64,000 bases of DNA from TMP-7 sp038212445 (GCA_038212445.1 JBBQUM010000010.1:1-64000); one strand, 5' to 3'; counted from the first letter of the stretch, positions 23,934 through 33,812 are shown. Numbers and translations are program-made. The notes: generated by a model not told the origin, from the sequence alone.

Positions 23934-24364
23934 AGCGGTTCACTTTTGCGTTAGAACGGGTCCGGCAGTGGCGCGAGGAGCAGGTGGTGGTGGAGCAGTT
24001 GCAGTTGGAACGGCTACAGGCGGAGCGAGGCACCATCGAGGGAGCCATCGCAAAACTGGAGCGTGACAAATCGGCTAGCGAAGCGACGGTGCTAGGCGGA
24101 AGGCTGGTGGACTCGCTTGACCTGCAGTCTCTAGATCAATTTCGACGTCATACGCAGATTCTGCAAGCCAAGCTTCGCGCCGAGCGTGCGGGATGCGATG
24201 ACCGTATCGCTGCGCAGCGCTTACGACTCATCGACGCTCAGCGCAATGCCCGTCTGCTCGACAAAGTGAAAGCGCGCAAGCTGAAAGTGTGGCAGGCCGG
24301 CTTCGAGAAAGAGATCGAGGAGCAGGCAGCCGAGTCGCACCTGGCGCGATGGCAACACCACTAG
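23930..24364 (+). CDS. fliJ: Flagellar export protein FliJ-like
   Basis: A 144-aa, almost wholly helical coiled-coil protein. It begins MKRFTFALERVRQWREEQV, the classical FliJ start, and continues in Glu/Arg/Gln heptads to the end. FliJ is the stalk-like partner of FliI in the export gate. It is the last gene here of the flagellar operon; the next gene is convergent, so the rest of the flagellar regulon (hook, export gate, flagellin) lies elsewhere. Confidence 0.88.
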   Translation: MKRFTFALERVRQWREEQVVVEQLQLERLQAERGTIEGAIAKLERDKSASEATVLGGRLVDSLDLQSLDQFRRHTQILQAKLRAERAGCDDRIAAQRLRLIDAQRNARLLDKVKARKLKVWQAGFEKEIEEQAAESHLARWQHH

Positions 24365-24374
24365 CGGGCGTGCG

Positions 24375-25355
24375 CTACTGCGTCTTCTTCCGACGCTCGA
24401 GTAGCTCACGCCACGTGGTGAGGATGAAGCCTTCACGCTTCAGGAACGCCTGAAAGTCAGGGTCGGTCATGGCGAGCATGTCGGCCTGCCGCAGGTCACC
24501 CGAGTCCGAGATATGCGCGAAGACCTCGGTAGGCGAGGTGCAGTGCATGATCACCATGGTGACTCCGGGCTTCAATTCGCGGATGGTCTCCATGTACTTG
24601 GCGGTCCGCCAGCGGCGCAGATTCTCGGGCGTCTTGACCATGCCGGCAGGCACTTTCCAGCCATAGCTGGTGTTGTGGAGATCGTCGAGCACGGGGAGTC
24701 CAGCGCTCCAGAGTTGCGCGCCCAGCTTGCGCATTTGCGACTGGAGGGCGTCGGAGCCCTTCATGTCCTCTGCGATGTAGGTATTGTGGCCGCCCGGCAG
24801 CATTACAGGGATATGCTTCTCGATTCCGAGATTGATGTACTTTTCGAGAAATGCGGGCGTGGCGAACAGCGTACCCATGTGTGAGTCAAGGTGAGTTGGA
24901 TGGAAACCCATCTTCTCGGCACGATCCAGTTGCGCGCGAATCTCGCCGTCCACTTCGGCAGGCTTGGCGTGCTTCACAACGTCCTCAACGGAACGCCAGA
25001 GTGCGCCCTGCGTGTCGACCAATCCGGGTGCCGGAGCCAGCGGAACCCAGCGGTAATCCTTCCACTCAGCGGTGAGCGTCAGGTGCAAGCCGGCGTCGGC
25101 TTCAGGATGCTCCAGGATATAGCGGACCATCTGCGGCACCCAGGGGCAGGGCATCATCACGCTCAGCGACCGGGCGGCGCCATGTTCGATGACGTCGCGC
25201 ACTCCAGCATTGGAGTCGTAGGACATCCCGGCGTCGTCCATATGGAGGATGAGTACGCGGGCATCTTTGGGGAAGCCGAGGCGTTCCGAATAGGTTTGGG
25301 AGAAGAGGGCGGAGGCGAAAAGGAGAGCTGAAGTAATTCTAAGGAGCATCGGCAA
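24375..25355 (-). CDS. Exported ChbG/YdjC-like carbohydrate deacetylase
   Basis: A 326-aa protein with signal MPMLLRITSALLFASALFSQ. The YdjC-family metal site is visible: VLILHMDDAGMS (D40, D41), DAGLHLTLT (H91) and FHPTHLDSHMG (second histidine group). The family removes acetyl groups from chito- or cello-oligosaccharides. The length is normal for the exported acidobacterial form. It is convergent with fliJ and separated from rpsU by a terminator. Confidence 0.83.
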   Translation of the reverse strand: MPMLLRITSALLFASALFSQTYSERLGFPKDARVLILHMDDAGMSYDSNAGVRDVIEHGAARSLSVMMPCPWVPQMVRYILEHPEADAGLHLTLTAEWKDYRWVPLAPAPGLVDTQGALWRSVEDVVKHAKPAEVDGEIRAQLDRAEKMGFHPTHLDSHMGTLFATPAFLEKYINLGIEKHIPVMLPGGHNTYIAEDMKGSDALQSQMRKLGAQLWSAGLPVLDDLHNTSYGWKVPAGMVKTPENLRRWRTAKYMETIRELKPGVTMVIMHCTSPTEVFAHISDSGDLRQADMLAMTDPDFQAFLKREGFILTTWRELLERRKKTQ

Positions 25356-25400
25356 GATTATATGACCTTCCGCTCGCTCGGGCTGAGATAAACGAAATGC

Positions 25401-25437
25401 AAATCGCGCCGCACCGGGGTTCCGGCGGGCGCGATTT
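25401..25437 (-). terminator. Probable terminator after rpsU
   Basis: A 10-bp inverted repeat AAATCGCGCC / GGCGCGATTT with a further inner CCGG/CCGG pair. Read on the minus strand it lies about 30 bases after the rpsU stop and is followed by the T-rich TTTGCATTTCG. Confidence 0.65.
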
Positions 25438-25466
25438 CTTCAATACCGATAGAACGGCGTTGCCGT

Positions 25467-25682
25467 CTATGACCGATTCTGTTCAGAATCACCGTCGCGA
25501 GACCGCTTTTTGCGATTGCGCTTGCGGGCCAGGGCAGACTTTACACGTTTCTTCTGACCAGGCTTTAAATAGAACGCGTGACTCTTAATGTCTTTGATGA
25601 TTTCTTCTTGAAGAACCTTACGCTTAAAGCGCTTGAGTGCGCTCTCCAAGCTCTCACCATCGTTTAGATAAACTTCAGCCAG
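25467..25682 (-). CDS. rpsU: 30S ribosomal protein bS21, apparent CTG start
   Basis: A 71-aa protein. After the first codon it reads AEVYLNDGESLESALKRFKR, then KSHAFYLKPGQKKRVKSALA and a basic tail with ARKRNRKK. This is the full S21 pattern from the usual MAEV start. The codon at that start is CTG (25682), directly preceded by an in-frame TAA, so no longer reading is possible. GGAGGTGA lies 6 bases upstream. The only other common start, TTG at 25649, would remove 11 conserved residues. The initiator is therefore most likely CTG. bS21 binds the small subunit near the 3' end of 16S rRNA and helps initiation. Confidence 0.85.
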   Translation of the reverse strand: MAEVYLNDGESLESALKRFKRKVLQEEIIKDIKSHAFYLKPGQKKRVKSALARKRNRKKRSRDGDSEQNRS

Positions 25683-25688
25683 TTAACC

Positions 25689-25696
25689 TCACCTCC
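25689..25696 (-). promoter_or_regulatory. Strong Shine-Dalgarno before the CTG of rpsU
   Basis: GGAGGTGA on the minus strand, a near-perfect complement of the 16S tail, spaced 6 bases from CTG. It is the main evidence for the unusual start. Confidence 0.75.
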
Positions 25697-25764
25697 CATC
25701 GAGTGGAGTGAAATCTTAGGATACCAGCTTATTGGGCGGAGAACACTGGAACCGGCAGCCACGG

Positions 25765-27138
25765 TCAGACGGCATGTCCGGCGGTTCCTGGCGGTTTGGC
25801 TGCGGGGGAGGGACGGCCACCCACTGGACGCGGTCCGAGTTTCCAGGTAAATGACAACAGGACGATGCCGGCAAATGTGGCGGCCAGAATTGCGTACAGT
25901 GCCATGTCCCAGCCGTAGGTTTCGGCGATGACGCCGAGCGCCTTGCCCTGTACCGTGCGGCCGAGGTATCCAAACAGTCCGATAAATCCGGCTGCCGTGC
26001 CCACCGCTTTCTTAGAACTGAAATCCAAGCCCGCGACTCCCAACAGCATCACCGGCGGATATATGAAGAAGCCGACAATTCCAAAGAGCGTCAAATCGAG
26101 CCAGAGCATTCCTGGAGGCGTGTACAGAATTCCGCCAAATCCCAGGAAGACCGGGATCATGCACAGCAGACTGACCATGCCTCGCCGCCCGCCCATCCTG
26201 TCCGAGACCCAGCCCATCAAAATGGTGCTGAAGATCCCGGAAAATTCAAAGATCGCTGTGCTGATACCTCCTTGTTGAAGGCTGGCCCGTTTCACTTCCT
26301 TAAGGTAAGTGGGGCCCCAATCGAGCATGCTGTAGCGCGCGATGTAGACGAAAAAGTTGGCAGCGGCAAACAGCCAAAGGTAACGATTCTTGAGGACGTA
26401 GGTGACCAGGAGATCGCGCACGCTGAGTTCGGCCTCGTGATCGATGCCCTCAGTGTCCGGATAATCGTTCTTGTACTCCTCGATGGGCGGCAATCCTACC
26501 GACTGGGGAGTGTCCCGTAGCCGCCAGAGGAGATAGCCGGCGCCAATGAGTGCAAGCGCACCTGGAACATAAAATGCCGATCGCCAGCCCATCCATGCGG
26601 CGGAGTAGGCAGCGATCATGCCGGTGAGACCGCCGCCGACGTTGTGAGCGATGTTCCAGAACGCGAATACGGTGCCACGTTCGCGCAGACTGTACCAGTG
26701 CCCCAACGACCGGCCGCAGGGAGGCCAGCCCATGCCCTGCACTAAGCCGTTGATGGTCCAAAGTCCGAGATGAACCGGATAGCTGTCGGAGGCGCCGAAG
26801 AGAAAATTGCAGAGCGCGGTCAGTATGAGACCGAACGGCATGAAGTAGCGCGGGTTGCTGCGATCGGACCAAGCGCCCATCAGAAATTTGCCGATGCCAT
26901 AGGCGATGGCCGTCAGTGCAAGGAGGTCGCCGATTTGCCCCTTGGAGTAGTGGAGCGACTGTCCCATTTCCTTCGACACAACGGGCAGGTTGTTTCGCAC
27001 GAAATAGAACACTGCGTAACCAATGAATGTGGACTCGAGAATCTGACGCCGGTATTGCGGGTAGAGACGCTTGATCTGTTCTTCGGGGAGTCGCGCAATG
27101 GGCGCGGCGGGAGGGAACCACCTGCGAGAGACAGCCAT
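25765..27138 (-). CDS. MFS transporter of the OPA (GlpT/UhpT) family
   Basis: A 457-aa protein with about twelve membrane segments. The GlpT-type signature appears in GYAVFYFVRNNLPVVSKEMG and FLMGAWSDRSNPRYFMP (the loop 2-3 motif), then QGMGWPPCGRSLGHWY and FAFWNIAHNVGGGLTG. Family members exchange organic phosphates such as glycerol-3-phosphate or hexose-6-phosphate for inorganic phosphate. The start is set at ATG 27138 because the reading from a TTG at 27192 adds a poor leader. The C-terminus is Pro/Gly/Ala-rich. The transported substrate is inferred only to be a phosphorylated organic compound. Confidence 0.85.
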   Translation of the reverse strand: MAVSRRWFPPAAPIARLPEEQIKRLYPQYRRQILESTFIGYAVFYFVRNNLPVVSKEMGQSLHYSKGQIGDLLALTAIAYGIGKFLMGAWSDRSNPRYFMPFGLILTALCNFLFGASDSYPVHLGLWTINGLVQGMGWPPCGRSLGHWYSLRERGTVFAFWNIAHNVGGGLTGMIAAYSAAWMGWRSAFYVPGALALIGAGYLLWRLRDTPQSVGLPPIEEYKNDYPDTEGIDHEAELSVRDLLVTYVLKNRYLWLFAAANFFVYIARYSMLDWGPTYLKEVKRASLQQGGISTAIFEFSGIFSTILMGWVSDRMGGRRGMVSLLCMIPVFLGFGGILYTPPGMLWLDLTLFGIVGFFIYPPVMLLGVAGLDFSSKKAVGTAAGFIGLFGYLGRTVQGKALGVIAETYGWDMALYAILAATFAGIVLLSFTWKLGPRPVGGRPSPAAKPPGTAGHAV

Positions 27139-27237
27139 GATTTCTGGAAAAGATCCGTCATGACTATATGCCAAGCGCGTCCCCGGTATCAACGTGGAGC
27201 GTCACGCGGTTATTGCGTTAGGCTGGATGGATTGCCG

Positions 27238-29750
27238 ATGGAGCACGCATCCGGAGACAAACTCGGCCCGTACGAATTGCTGGCGCTTCTGGGTGAAGGC
27301 GGCATGGGTGAGGTCTGGAAAGCGCGCGACACGCGGCTTTCGCGGAATGTTGCGATCAAGTTCTCCAAGACCGGTTTTGGAGAGCGTGCCGAGCGCGAGG
27401 CACAAGCCATCGCGGCGTTGAACCATCCCCACATCTGTACTCTCCACGACGTCGGTCCCGACTACCTGGTGATGGAGTACGTCGAGGGTAAGCCGCTTGG
27501 ACCTGTGCCCGTTGATCATGCGCTACGTTACGCGATTCAGATCGCCGACGCTCTCGATTGTGCTCACCGGGCCGGCATCGTCCATCGCGATCTCAAACCT
27601 GCGAATATCCTGGTGACGAAGGCGGGCGTGAAGCTTCTCGACTTTGGTCTGGCAAAACTCGCGCCGGAAGCCAAGCCTAGCGACGCTACCGTGACCCAAG
27701 CCTTACGCAGGAGAACGCCGTTGCCGGCACCTTAAGTTACATGTCGCCCGAGCAACTCCAAGGCGGCTCGGTGGACTCGCGGAGCGACATCTTCGCGTTT
27801 GGCATTGTACTCTCTGAAATCCTTGCCGGAAGGCGTGCTTTTGAGGCGAGCAATGCGGCATCCGTAATCGCGCGATTCTGAAGACTGAACCTCCGCCGAT
27901 TATTCCGTTGAACCCTTCGGTTCCAGCAGCGCTCGCACGCGTGATGGATCGATGCCTGGCGAAAGATCCAGAGGACCGCTGGCAGACCGCACGCGACCTC
28001 GCTGCCAACTGCGCTGGATCCAGGACGGCGGTGCTGTGACCGCGGTAGCCGTTCCCCGGCGGAGGTGGTGGGTGACCTGTCTGCTGCCGGTTGCCGCCTT
28101 GGCTGCGCTGGCGGGCGTCTGGTATGCGCGATCGCCGCGTGCACCGGGTTCCGCTGCGGAGACTGCTGGTGGTCTCCCAGGAGAATCTGGGTGCAGCCAG
28201 GATTTCGCCCGACGGACATATGGTGGCCTACACGTCCAAGGGCAAACTCTACATCCGCGACTTGGCGCAGTTAGAACCGGTGGAGGTGGCCGATTCCGCG
28301 GACACAGCCGGGGCCTTCTGGTCGCCGGACAGCAAGTGGGTGGGCTATTTCGGCAGAAACGAGATACGAAAGGCGGCCTCGGTGGGAGGCAGCAGCCGCA
28401 GCGTCTGCAAGACGCCGACCGCAGTCCAGGGAGCGGACTGGACCACTACCTGGGATTCGCGAGGGGTCATCGTATTTGCTATTAACGCCGGCGGAGTCTT
28501 TCGAGTTCCCGCTGACGGCGGCGAACCTGTGATGATCCTCGATGGCGCCGTCACCAGGACCTACGATTTTCATGAAGTGCTTTTTGTTGGGAGTAACGGC
28601 GATTTCATCACTTGGACACACAAAGGATGCGAACCGCAATGTTTTAGGCGATTGGATCCGAGTTTCTCAACGCGGGCAGTCACGGACTCCGATTATCGGC
28701 GGCTCCGCAAAACCGGATGGCGCCACCTGGTCCACGGCAGGCTTTCTCATTGTCGGCGATTTGAATAGCGGTTTGTCCGCAATTCCAGTGGACTCTTCGG
28801 GGAAAGCGGTTGGCGCCGAGAAGGTACCGATTGACCGGGAAGGTACCAACCCGAGCACCAGTGCTGACGGATCGCTGGTCTACTTGAAAAGCAATAACGG
28901 GTCGGACCAGATGATCTCGGTTGACCGTGCCGGTCATGTGGTTGAGGAACTGAGCGGCGGAACGTCCGCTGCGTCGGCGGTCACGGTCTCTCCGGACGGT
29001 GCCCGTGTGGCGGTTCAGTCTGTTTCCGCAATTTGGATCTACGGTATTTCGTCAAAAACATGGAGACGGCTGGTGAACGACATCAAGGCGGTTGGCTCTC
29101 CCCGGTGGACGCCTGATAGCCAGCAGATCGGCTTCGTCGCGGGGACGGCGGTCAACGGTGGATCGATCTATGTCCAACCCGCCGACTCCAGTTCCGCTCC
29201 AAAACTTCTCAGAGCTGAACCAGCGTTGGATTGGGACTGGTCACGCGATCGCGACACGATCGTGTTTTCAACACAACAGCGCGGGAATCAACGCGACATT
29301 TATGTGGCCTCGTTGAGTTCGGGGACTGTCACCGGCGTGGCTGCAACGACGGCTTTCGAGAGACGTCCTGAGATTGACCCAACCGGGCGATTCGTCGCTT
29401 ACGAGTCGGATGAGAGTGGGCGCTTTGAGATCTATGTGCGGACGTTTCCGGGAGGGTCGGGACGCTGGGTTGTGTCCGATGGAGGCGGGCGTATACCTCG
29501 CTGGAGTTCTCGCGGAGATGAACTGTTCTATCTCAAAGACGAAACGCTGATGTCGGCCAAGGTCCTGGCCAAGGACACATTTCGAGTGGAGGGTCAGCCC
29601 CGCGGGTTGTTTACCAATGACGCGGGACGGCACTTCAAGATGCCGCTCTACGCGCCCGTTCCAGGTGGGCAGCGGTTCATCATTCCACGGCCGGCTGGCG
29701 ACCAAAGCCGGTCCAGTATGCTCTTGGAGAACTGGCTCGACAAGAAGTAG
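27238..29750 (+). pseudogene. Ser/Thr protein kinase with WD40-like propeller, frameshifted
   Basis: The gene would encode about 830 residues. First comes a kinase domain (GEGGMGEVWKARDTR, VAIKFS, HRDLKPANI, DFGLAKL), then the C-lobe (SYMSPEQL, SRSDIFAFGIVL, DRCLAKDPEDRW), a membrane helix (VTCLLPVAALAALAGVWY) and a TolB/WD40-like propeller ending LLENWLDKK. The protein continues across at least five frame changes: single-base losses near 27705, 27870 and 28006, then single-base gains near 28150 and 28624. Each restored reading gives the expected family sequence. The kinase catalytic residues are encoded, but no continuous product is possible. Neighbouring genes are intact, so this is probably local decay. 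Assembly error in one read region is the alternative. Confidence 0.83.
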
Positions 29751-29779
29751 TCTTGATCCTGTCGCGTGACTGTGTTACG

Positions 29780-29804
29780 TTAGGCATAATAATTATATGC
29801 CTAA
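29780..29804. promoter_or_regulatory. Palindromic operator over the padR start
   Basis: A 9-bp perfect inverted repeat (TTAGGCATA, 7-base AT spacer, TATGCCTAA) whose right arm contains the ATG of padR at 29797. PadR proteins bind such palindromes as dimers and commonly repress themselves. This is the best candidate for autoregulation and perhaps for the following permease. Confidence 0.6.
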
Positions 29805-30123
29805 GAAAGAAATGCCTGCTGGCGCCTTGACCTTACTGATTCTGAGGGTTCTACAGTCGGGTCCGATGCACGGCTATGCCATCGCGCAGCGCATTCACGT
29901 TCTCTCGTCCGATCAACTACGGGTGGAGGAGGGCGCTCTTTATCCGACGCTTCAGAAGATCCTGTTAGGCGGCTATGCAAAGGCCGCATGGGGGACTTCG
30001 GAGACCAATCGCAAAGTTCGGTTTTACAGCCTGACGCCTGCGGGCCGCAAACAACTCGAGGCGGAGTTGTCGGAGTACGAGCGGATTCACGACGCGATTC
30101 AAACAGTGCTGCGGACTGCGTAA
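29797..30123 (+). CDS. PadR family transcriptional regulator
   Basis: A 108-aa winged-helix regulator. The N-terminal PadR pattern is clear: LTLLILRVLQSGPMHGYAIA, then LRVEEGALYPTLQKIL and a wing ending VRFYSLTPAGRKQLE. A short C-terminal helix gives dimerisation. This small PadR with a permease directly downstream is the arrangement repeated many times in acidobacterial genomes. It probably represses itself and the permease gene, which begins 8 bases later. Confidence 0.93.
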   Translation: MPKKEMPAGALTLLILRVLQSGPMHGYAIAQRIHVLSSDQLRVEEGALYPTLQKILLGGYAKAAWGTSETNRKVRFYSLTPAGRKQLEAELSEYERIHDAIQTVLRTA

Positions 30124-30130
30124 GGATTCG

Positions 30131-32680
30131 ATGACAGGTTTCTTTCGCCGCCTTTACTACCTGGCTCATCGACGCCGTCTCGAGGATGAACTCGCCACCG
30201 ACATGGAGGTTCACCGGGAGATGTCGGCCGCGGCTGGAGGTACGCCTTTGGGCAACACGCTGCTGCTGCGTGAGGAGGCTCGGGACGCGTGGGGTTGGAC
30301 GTGGATTGACCGGTTCAGCCAGGATGTCCGCTACGCCATTCGGGGGATCCGGAAGTCGCCCGGGTTTACGCTTGCCGCCATCCTCATGCTCGCGATCGGT
30401 ATCGGCGCAAACGTAGCGGCATTTGCTTTCTTCGACCTGATGGTTCTACGTCCGCTCAACGTCCGCGATCCTTCGACCCTGCTTCGCTTTCATCGACGGT
30501 CGCCGCAGGCTTACGCATTCGCGCTGCCTTATCCTGAGGCCGAGTTCATCGGTTCGAACTCACGGACTCTCTCTGCGCTGCTGTTGGTGAACTACACCCG
30601 CGTTGCCGTGGAACGCGTGGATAAGCAGGTGGAGGCGCACTTCGTATCGGCGAATTACTTTCAGGAACTGGGCGCGGGCGCCCGGCTAGGCCGGCTGATT
30701 GAACCCGCGGGCGACGGGAAGCCCGGCGCTGATCCAGTGGTTGTCCTGAGTGAAGGTTTTTGGGAACGGCAATTTGGGGGCGATCCACAAGTAGTGGGCA
30801 GGACCATCCACGTCAACGGTAAGGTCGCCACTGTGATTGGCGTCGCTTCTCGCGATTTCGGCGGACTCAGTATGGACGACCCCGCTCTCTGGGCCCCGAT
30901 CCTACAGCAACCCTATTTCGCTGCCGGCAGTAAGCTGCTTACGGATTTCTCTGTCGAGAGTCCTGGGGTGCAGACTTGGGGCCGGCTAAGACCGGGAGCT
31001 ACTCCCAAGGCTGCGGAAGATGAACTGAAACTACTTGCCGGTGAGCTCCGCTCGCAACATCCTACCGGTATTTGGGAAAACGAGAGTTTACCCAGTGAAC
31101 CTGGAGGGTATGCGCAGAGTCTAATGAACGGCAACAGCCGTGGTACCGGCGCCGAGGTCAAGAGTAAACTCTACCCGATGTTCGCGCTGCTTGGGACGCT
31201 GGTGCTGTTGATTCTAGCGGTGGCCTGCGCGAATCTTGGTAGCCTGCTGCTTGCACGCGGCGTGGCGCGCCAGCGGGAGATTTCGATCCGCGTATCTGTC
31301 GGTGCGGGTACCAGCCGATTGATCCGTCAGCTCTTCACAGAAAGTCTGCTCCTGGCTATTTTGGGGTCGGCGGCCGGACTGGCGCTGGGCTACTGCATTC
31401 TGAGGGGACTGATGACTCTCACCAGCGCGCCGGCGTGGCTGAACGTGGTGCCTGACTGGCGCGTTACGATGTTCGCGCTGGCGGTGGGCGTCGCGTCGGC
31501 AATCTTCTTCGGGCTTGCGCCGGCGTGGCAGATTGCGCGTCAGCGTCATCGCTCGAATTTTGTGCGCCAGATCCTCGTCGCCGCGCAGGTGGCGGCCAGT
31601 TGCGTTCTGCTGATCGTGGCGGGCTTGCTGGGCCGCGCACTCGATCACACCATGTCCACGAATCCGGGTTTTGACTACGACCGGCTCATTTCGATCGATT
31701 CGGGACTGTCCCGCCATGGTTATTCGCCGGCTCGGGCGCGCGCCTATCTCGACGCTCTCGAAGCGCGCCTGCAGGCCTTGCCCGGTGTCGAGTCAGTCTC
31801 GCTTACGTTGCTTCCGCCATTGGGGCGTGGCGCGATATCGGGCGGTGTCACCGTCAATGGACACGACATCGAGACTCAGTTGAACCGGGTGGACTCACGG
31901 TTCTTCGAAACGATGAAGATCCCGTTGCTTCGCGGGCGGGGACTTATACAGGGGGATACCGGCGTTGTCGTGATCAGCGAATCTCTGGCGCGGGCCGCAT
32001 TTTCCGGCCAGGACCCGCTTGGCAAGAAACTCGATTTTGGTTCTGGGTTAACGGTAGTTGGTGTGTCGGGAAACGCTCGTTTGACGAGACTCGAGGATTC
32101 GGATTCGGTTGAAGCGTATATGCCGATCGAGCCCGGAGATCCACCGTCGCTGCATGTTCTGGTGAAGACGGCCGGACGCCCTGAAGATTTGGCGGCAAGG
32201 GTGGCCTCGACGGCCAGGGCGATCGACCTCGACGTGATTCCCGACATCGAGTTGGTAAAGAGCCGGTTTGAGCGGAAACTGAAAGGCGCCGAATACAGTG
32301 CTTTGGCGGTGAGCCTGCTCGGCGGCATCGCACACGTGCTTGCTTGTCTCGGAATCGTGGGCGTGGTGGCATATGCGGTATCGCAGCGGACCAAGGAGAT
32401 TGGAATTCGAATGGCGTTGGGCGCGACGTCGGCCCAGGTACTCTCGATCGTCCTCCGCCAGTTCTCCCGCCCGGTCGTCGCAGGCATGCTGATAGGAGGC
32501 GGTGCGGCGGTTGCGCTCTCGCGGACTCTCCGCGGCTATCTCTATGGGTTGAGCAATCTTGATCCCGTGGCGTACCTGGCCACCCTATCCTTGTTCATCG
32601 TGACAATCATGCTGGCCGCGTTGTGGCCTGCGAGGCGTGCGTTGCGCGTCGACCCGCTGCGTGCGCTGCGTCACGAGTAG
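30131..32680 (+). CDS. Acidobacterial duplicated orphan ABC permease (ADOP/MacB-FtsX type)
   Basis: An 849-aa membrane protein. A short N-terminal cytoplasmic lead (about 1-60, FFRRLYYLAHRRRLEDELA) is followed by two MacB/FtsX repeats. Each has one membrane helix, a large periplasmic domain (PDPVVVLSEGFWERQFGG-type in the first) and three C-terminal helices (GTLVLLILAVACANLGSLLL and LGGIAHVLACLGIVGVVAYA). Known ADOP genes stand without their own ATPase, hence 'orphan', and pair with PadR regulators as here. Export or signalling substrates are unknown. Confidence 0.92.
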   Translation: MTGFFRRLYYLAHRRRLEDELATDMEVHREMSAAAGGTPLGNTLLLREEARDAWGWTWIDRFSQDVRYAIRGIRKSPGFTLAAILMLAIGIGANVAAFAFFDLMVLRPLNVRDPSTLLRFHRRSPQAYAFALPYPEAEFIGSNSRTLSALLLVNYTRVAVERVDKQVEAHFVSANYFQELGAGARLGRLIEPAGDGKPGADPVVVLSEGFWERQFGGDPQVVGRTIHVNGKVATVIGVASRDFGGLSMDDPALWAPILQQPYFAAGSKLLTDFSVESPGVQTWGRLRPGATPKAAEDELKLLAGELRSQHPTGIWENESLPSEPGGYAQSLMNGNSRGTGAEVKSKLYPMFALLGTLVLLILAVACANLGSLLLARGVARQREISIRVSVGAGTSRLIRQLFTESLLLAILGSAAGLALGYCILRGLMTLTSAPAWLNVVPDWRVTMFALAVGVASAIFFGLAPAWQIARQRHRSNFVRQILVAAQVAASCVLLIVAGLLGRALDHTMSTNPGFDYDRLISIDSGLSRHGYSPARARAYLDALEARLQALPGVESVSLTLLPPLGRGAISGGVTVNGHDIETQLNRVDSRFFETMKIPLLRGRGLIQGDTGVVVISESLARAAFSGQDPLGKKLDFGSGLTVVGVSGNARLTRLEDSDSVEAYMPIEPGDPPSLHVLVKTAGRPEDLAARVASTARAIDLDVIPDIELVKSRFERKLKGAEYSALAVSLLGGIAHVLACLGIVGVVAYAVSQRTKEIGIRMALGATSAQVLSIVLRQFSRPVVAGMLIGGGAAVALSRTLRGYLYGLSNLDPVAYLATLSLFIVTIMLAALWPARRALRVDPLRALRHE

Positions 32681-32795
32681 TCAATTCGTTTTGGTAGTCG
32701 GCCCGATGGGCGATACAAAGGAATCGTCCAGACATGCGTGAAACAAGAATACCGAACAGACGGGGGCGAAGACGGTTATGCCGCGGCGAATCTCG

Positions 32796-33812
32796 TCAAC
32801 CGACACCGTCTGACACGATACGGATCGCTTTGCTGAAGCGCGGTGTCCGCACGTTCTGTAGGAGTCGTTCCAGGTGTACCGCGCCGTACAGCGTTTTTGC
32901 CGGTGCGTCCTCCAGTTTGATTTCACCTGCCCAGAATCGACGCTGAAAGTCGTCCCATCCGGGCGCGGCCTCATTCCGGCTTACGGCTCCGCCCAACGAT
33001 CCAAGCCAGAGGAAGCCCATGGCGTAGAAGATGTGCGCCACTTGTTGCATAAGGAACAATCGGGTCGCCTGATACGCATCCGGCGGCTGTCCAAAGTACT
33101 CCCCGAGAAAAGCTCGTTCGTCGTCCTCATTGGTGACCAGCAGATTCGCGACCACCGCCAGGTCCGCATAGCGATCATTCAGAAACGCAGCCTCCCAATC
33201 CACCAGCCACACGCGGTTTCGATCGAAGAGAATATTGTCCGGCTTGAATAGATCGTTGTGGCTCGACACCATGTCCGAATCGCGCCGCTGGTAAACCGAG
33301 GCCACACTCTCATAGGCGGCAAAGAGTTCGTCGCTTTCGCTATTGGAGAGGACATTGGCTGCCTTAACATTCGCGATAAACCCGTCGAAAGCAGGACCTT
33401 TATTGAGCAGGAACATGCATGAGGTATTGATGTGGTCTGGGATCGTGGGAAACGGCATTAGTGCATGCAGCGTCCGGAGAGTCGCGGCCATTCGACGCAG
33501 CGCGCCGGCTCTTGGCAGGGGCACGGTGTCGACGAAGTCAGTGATCGAAACTCGATCTTCGATGCTGGTGTACCAGACATGCGGCGCCAGTCCAGCTTCA
33601 GCTGCCGTCTTCATGCACTCGAAGTGACGGGTTGCGTCGTCGGTACGCATGATGACTCGCAATAGGTATGGACGTCCACGCACGACAATGCGAAAGACGA
33701 AGACGCCAGGACTCCGGCCGAGGGTCAGCCGGGTAACGTCGTCGAAAGATGTGACACCGAAGGCCTCACTTAGGGCGCGCGACACAGCCCCGCTCTTCTC
33801 TTCAGGGATCAT
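32796..33812 (-). CDS. Aminoglycoside/choline-kinase-like phosphotransferase
   Basis: A 338-aa protein of the APH/choline kinase fold. The catalytic loop is SSHNDLFKPDNILFD (H185, N186, D187, then N193) and the metal-binding motif is WLVDWEAAF (D205). The N-lobe has the glycine loop near LGRSPGVFVFRI and a probable lysine in LLRVIMRT (an arginine is found where lysine is usual). It resembles predicted choline or sugar kinases more than resistance enzymes. Substrate not known. Convergent with the permease gene. Confidence 0.82.
   Translation of the reverse strand: MIPEEKSGAVSRALSEAFGVTSFDDVTRLTLGRSPGVFVFRIVVRGRPYLLRVIMRTDDATRHFECMKTAAEAGLAPHVWYTSIEDRVSITDFVDTVPLPRAGALRRMAATLRTLHALMPFPTIPDHINTSCMFLLNKGPAFDGFIANVKAANVLSNSESDELFAAYESVASVYQRRDSDMVSSHNDLFKPDNILFDRNRVWLVDWEAAFLNDRYADLAVVANLLVTNEDDERAFLGEYFGQPPDAYQATRLFLMQQVAHIFYAMGFLWLGSLGGAVSRNEAAPGWDDFQRRFWAGEIKLEDAPAKTLYGAVHLERLLQNVRTPRFSKAIRIVSDGVG

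Noticed and set aside
32796..33812. An aminoglycoside resistance gene
   Set aside because: Only the general APH/choline-kinase fold can be seen; nothing identifies an antibiotic substrate.
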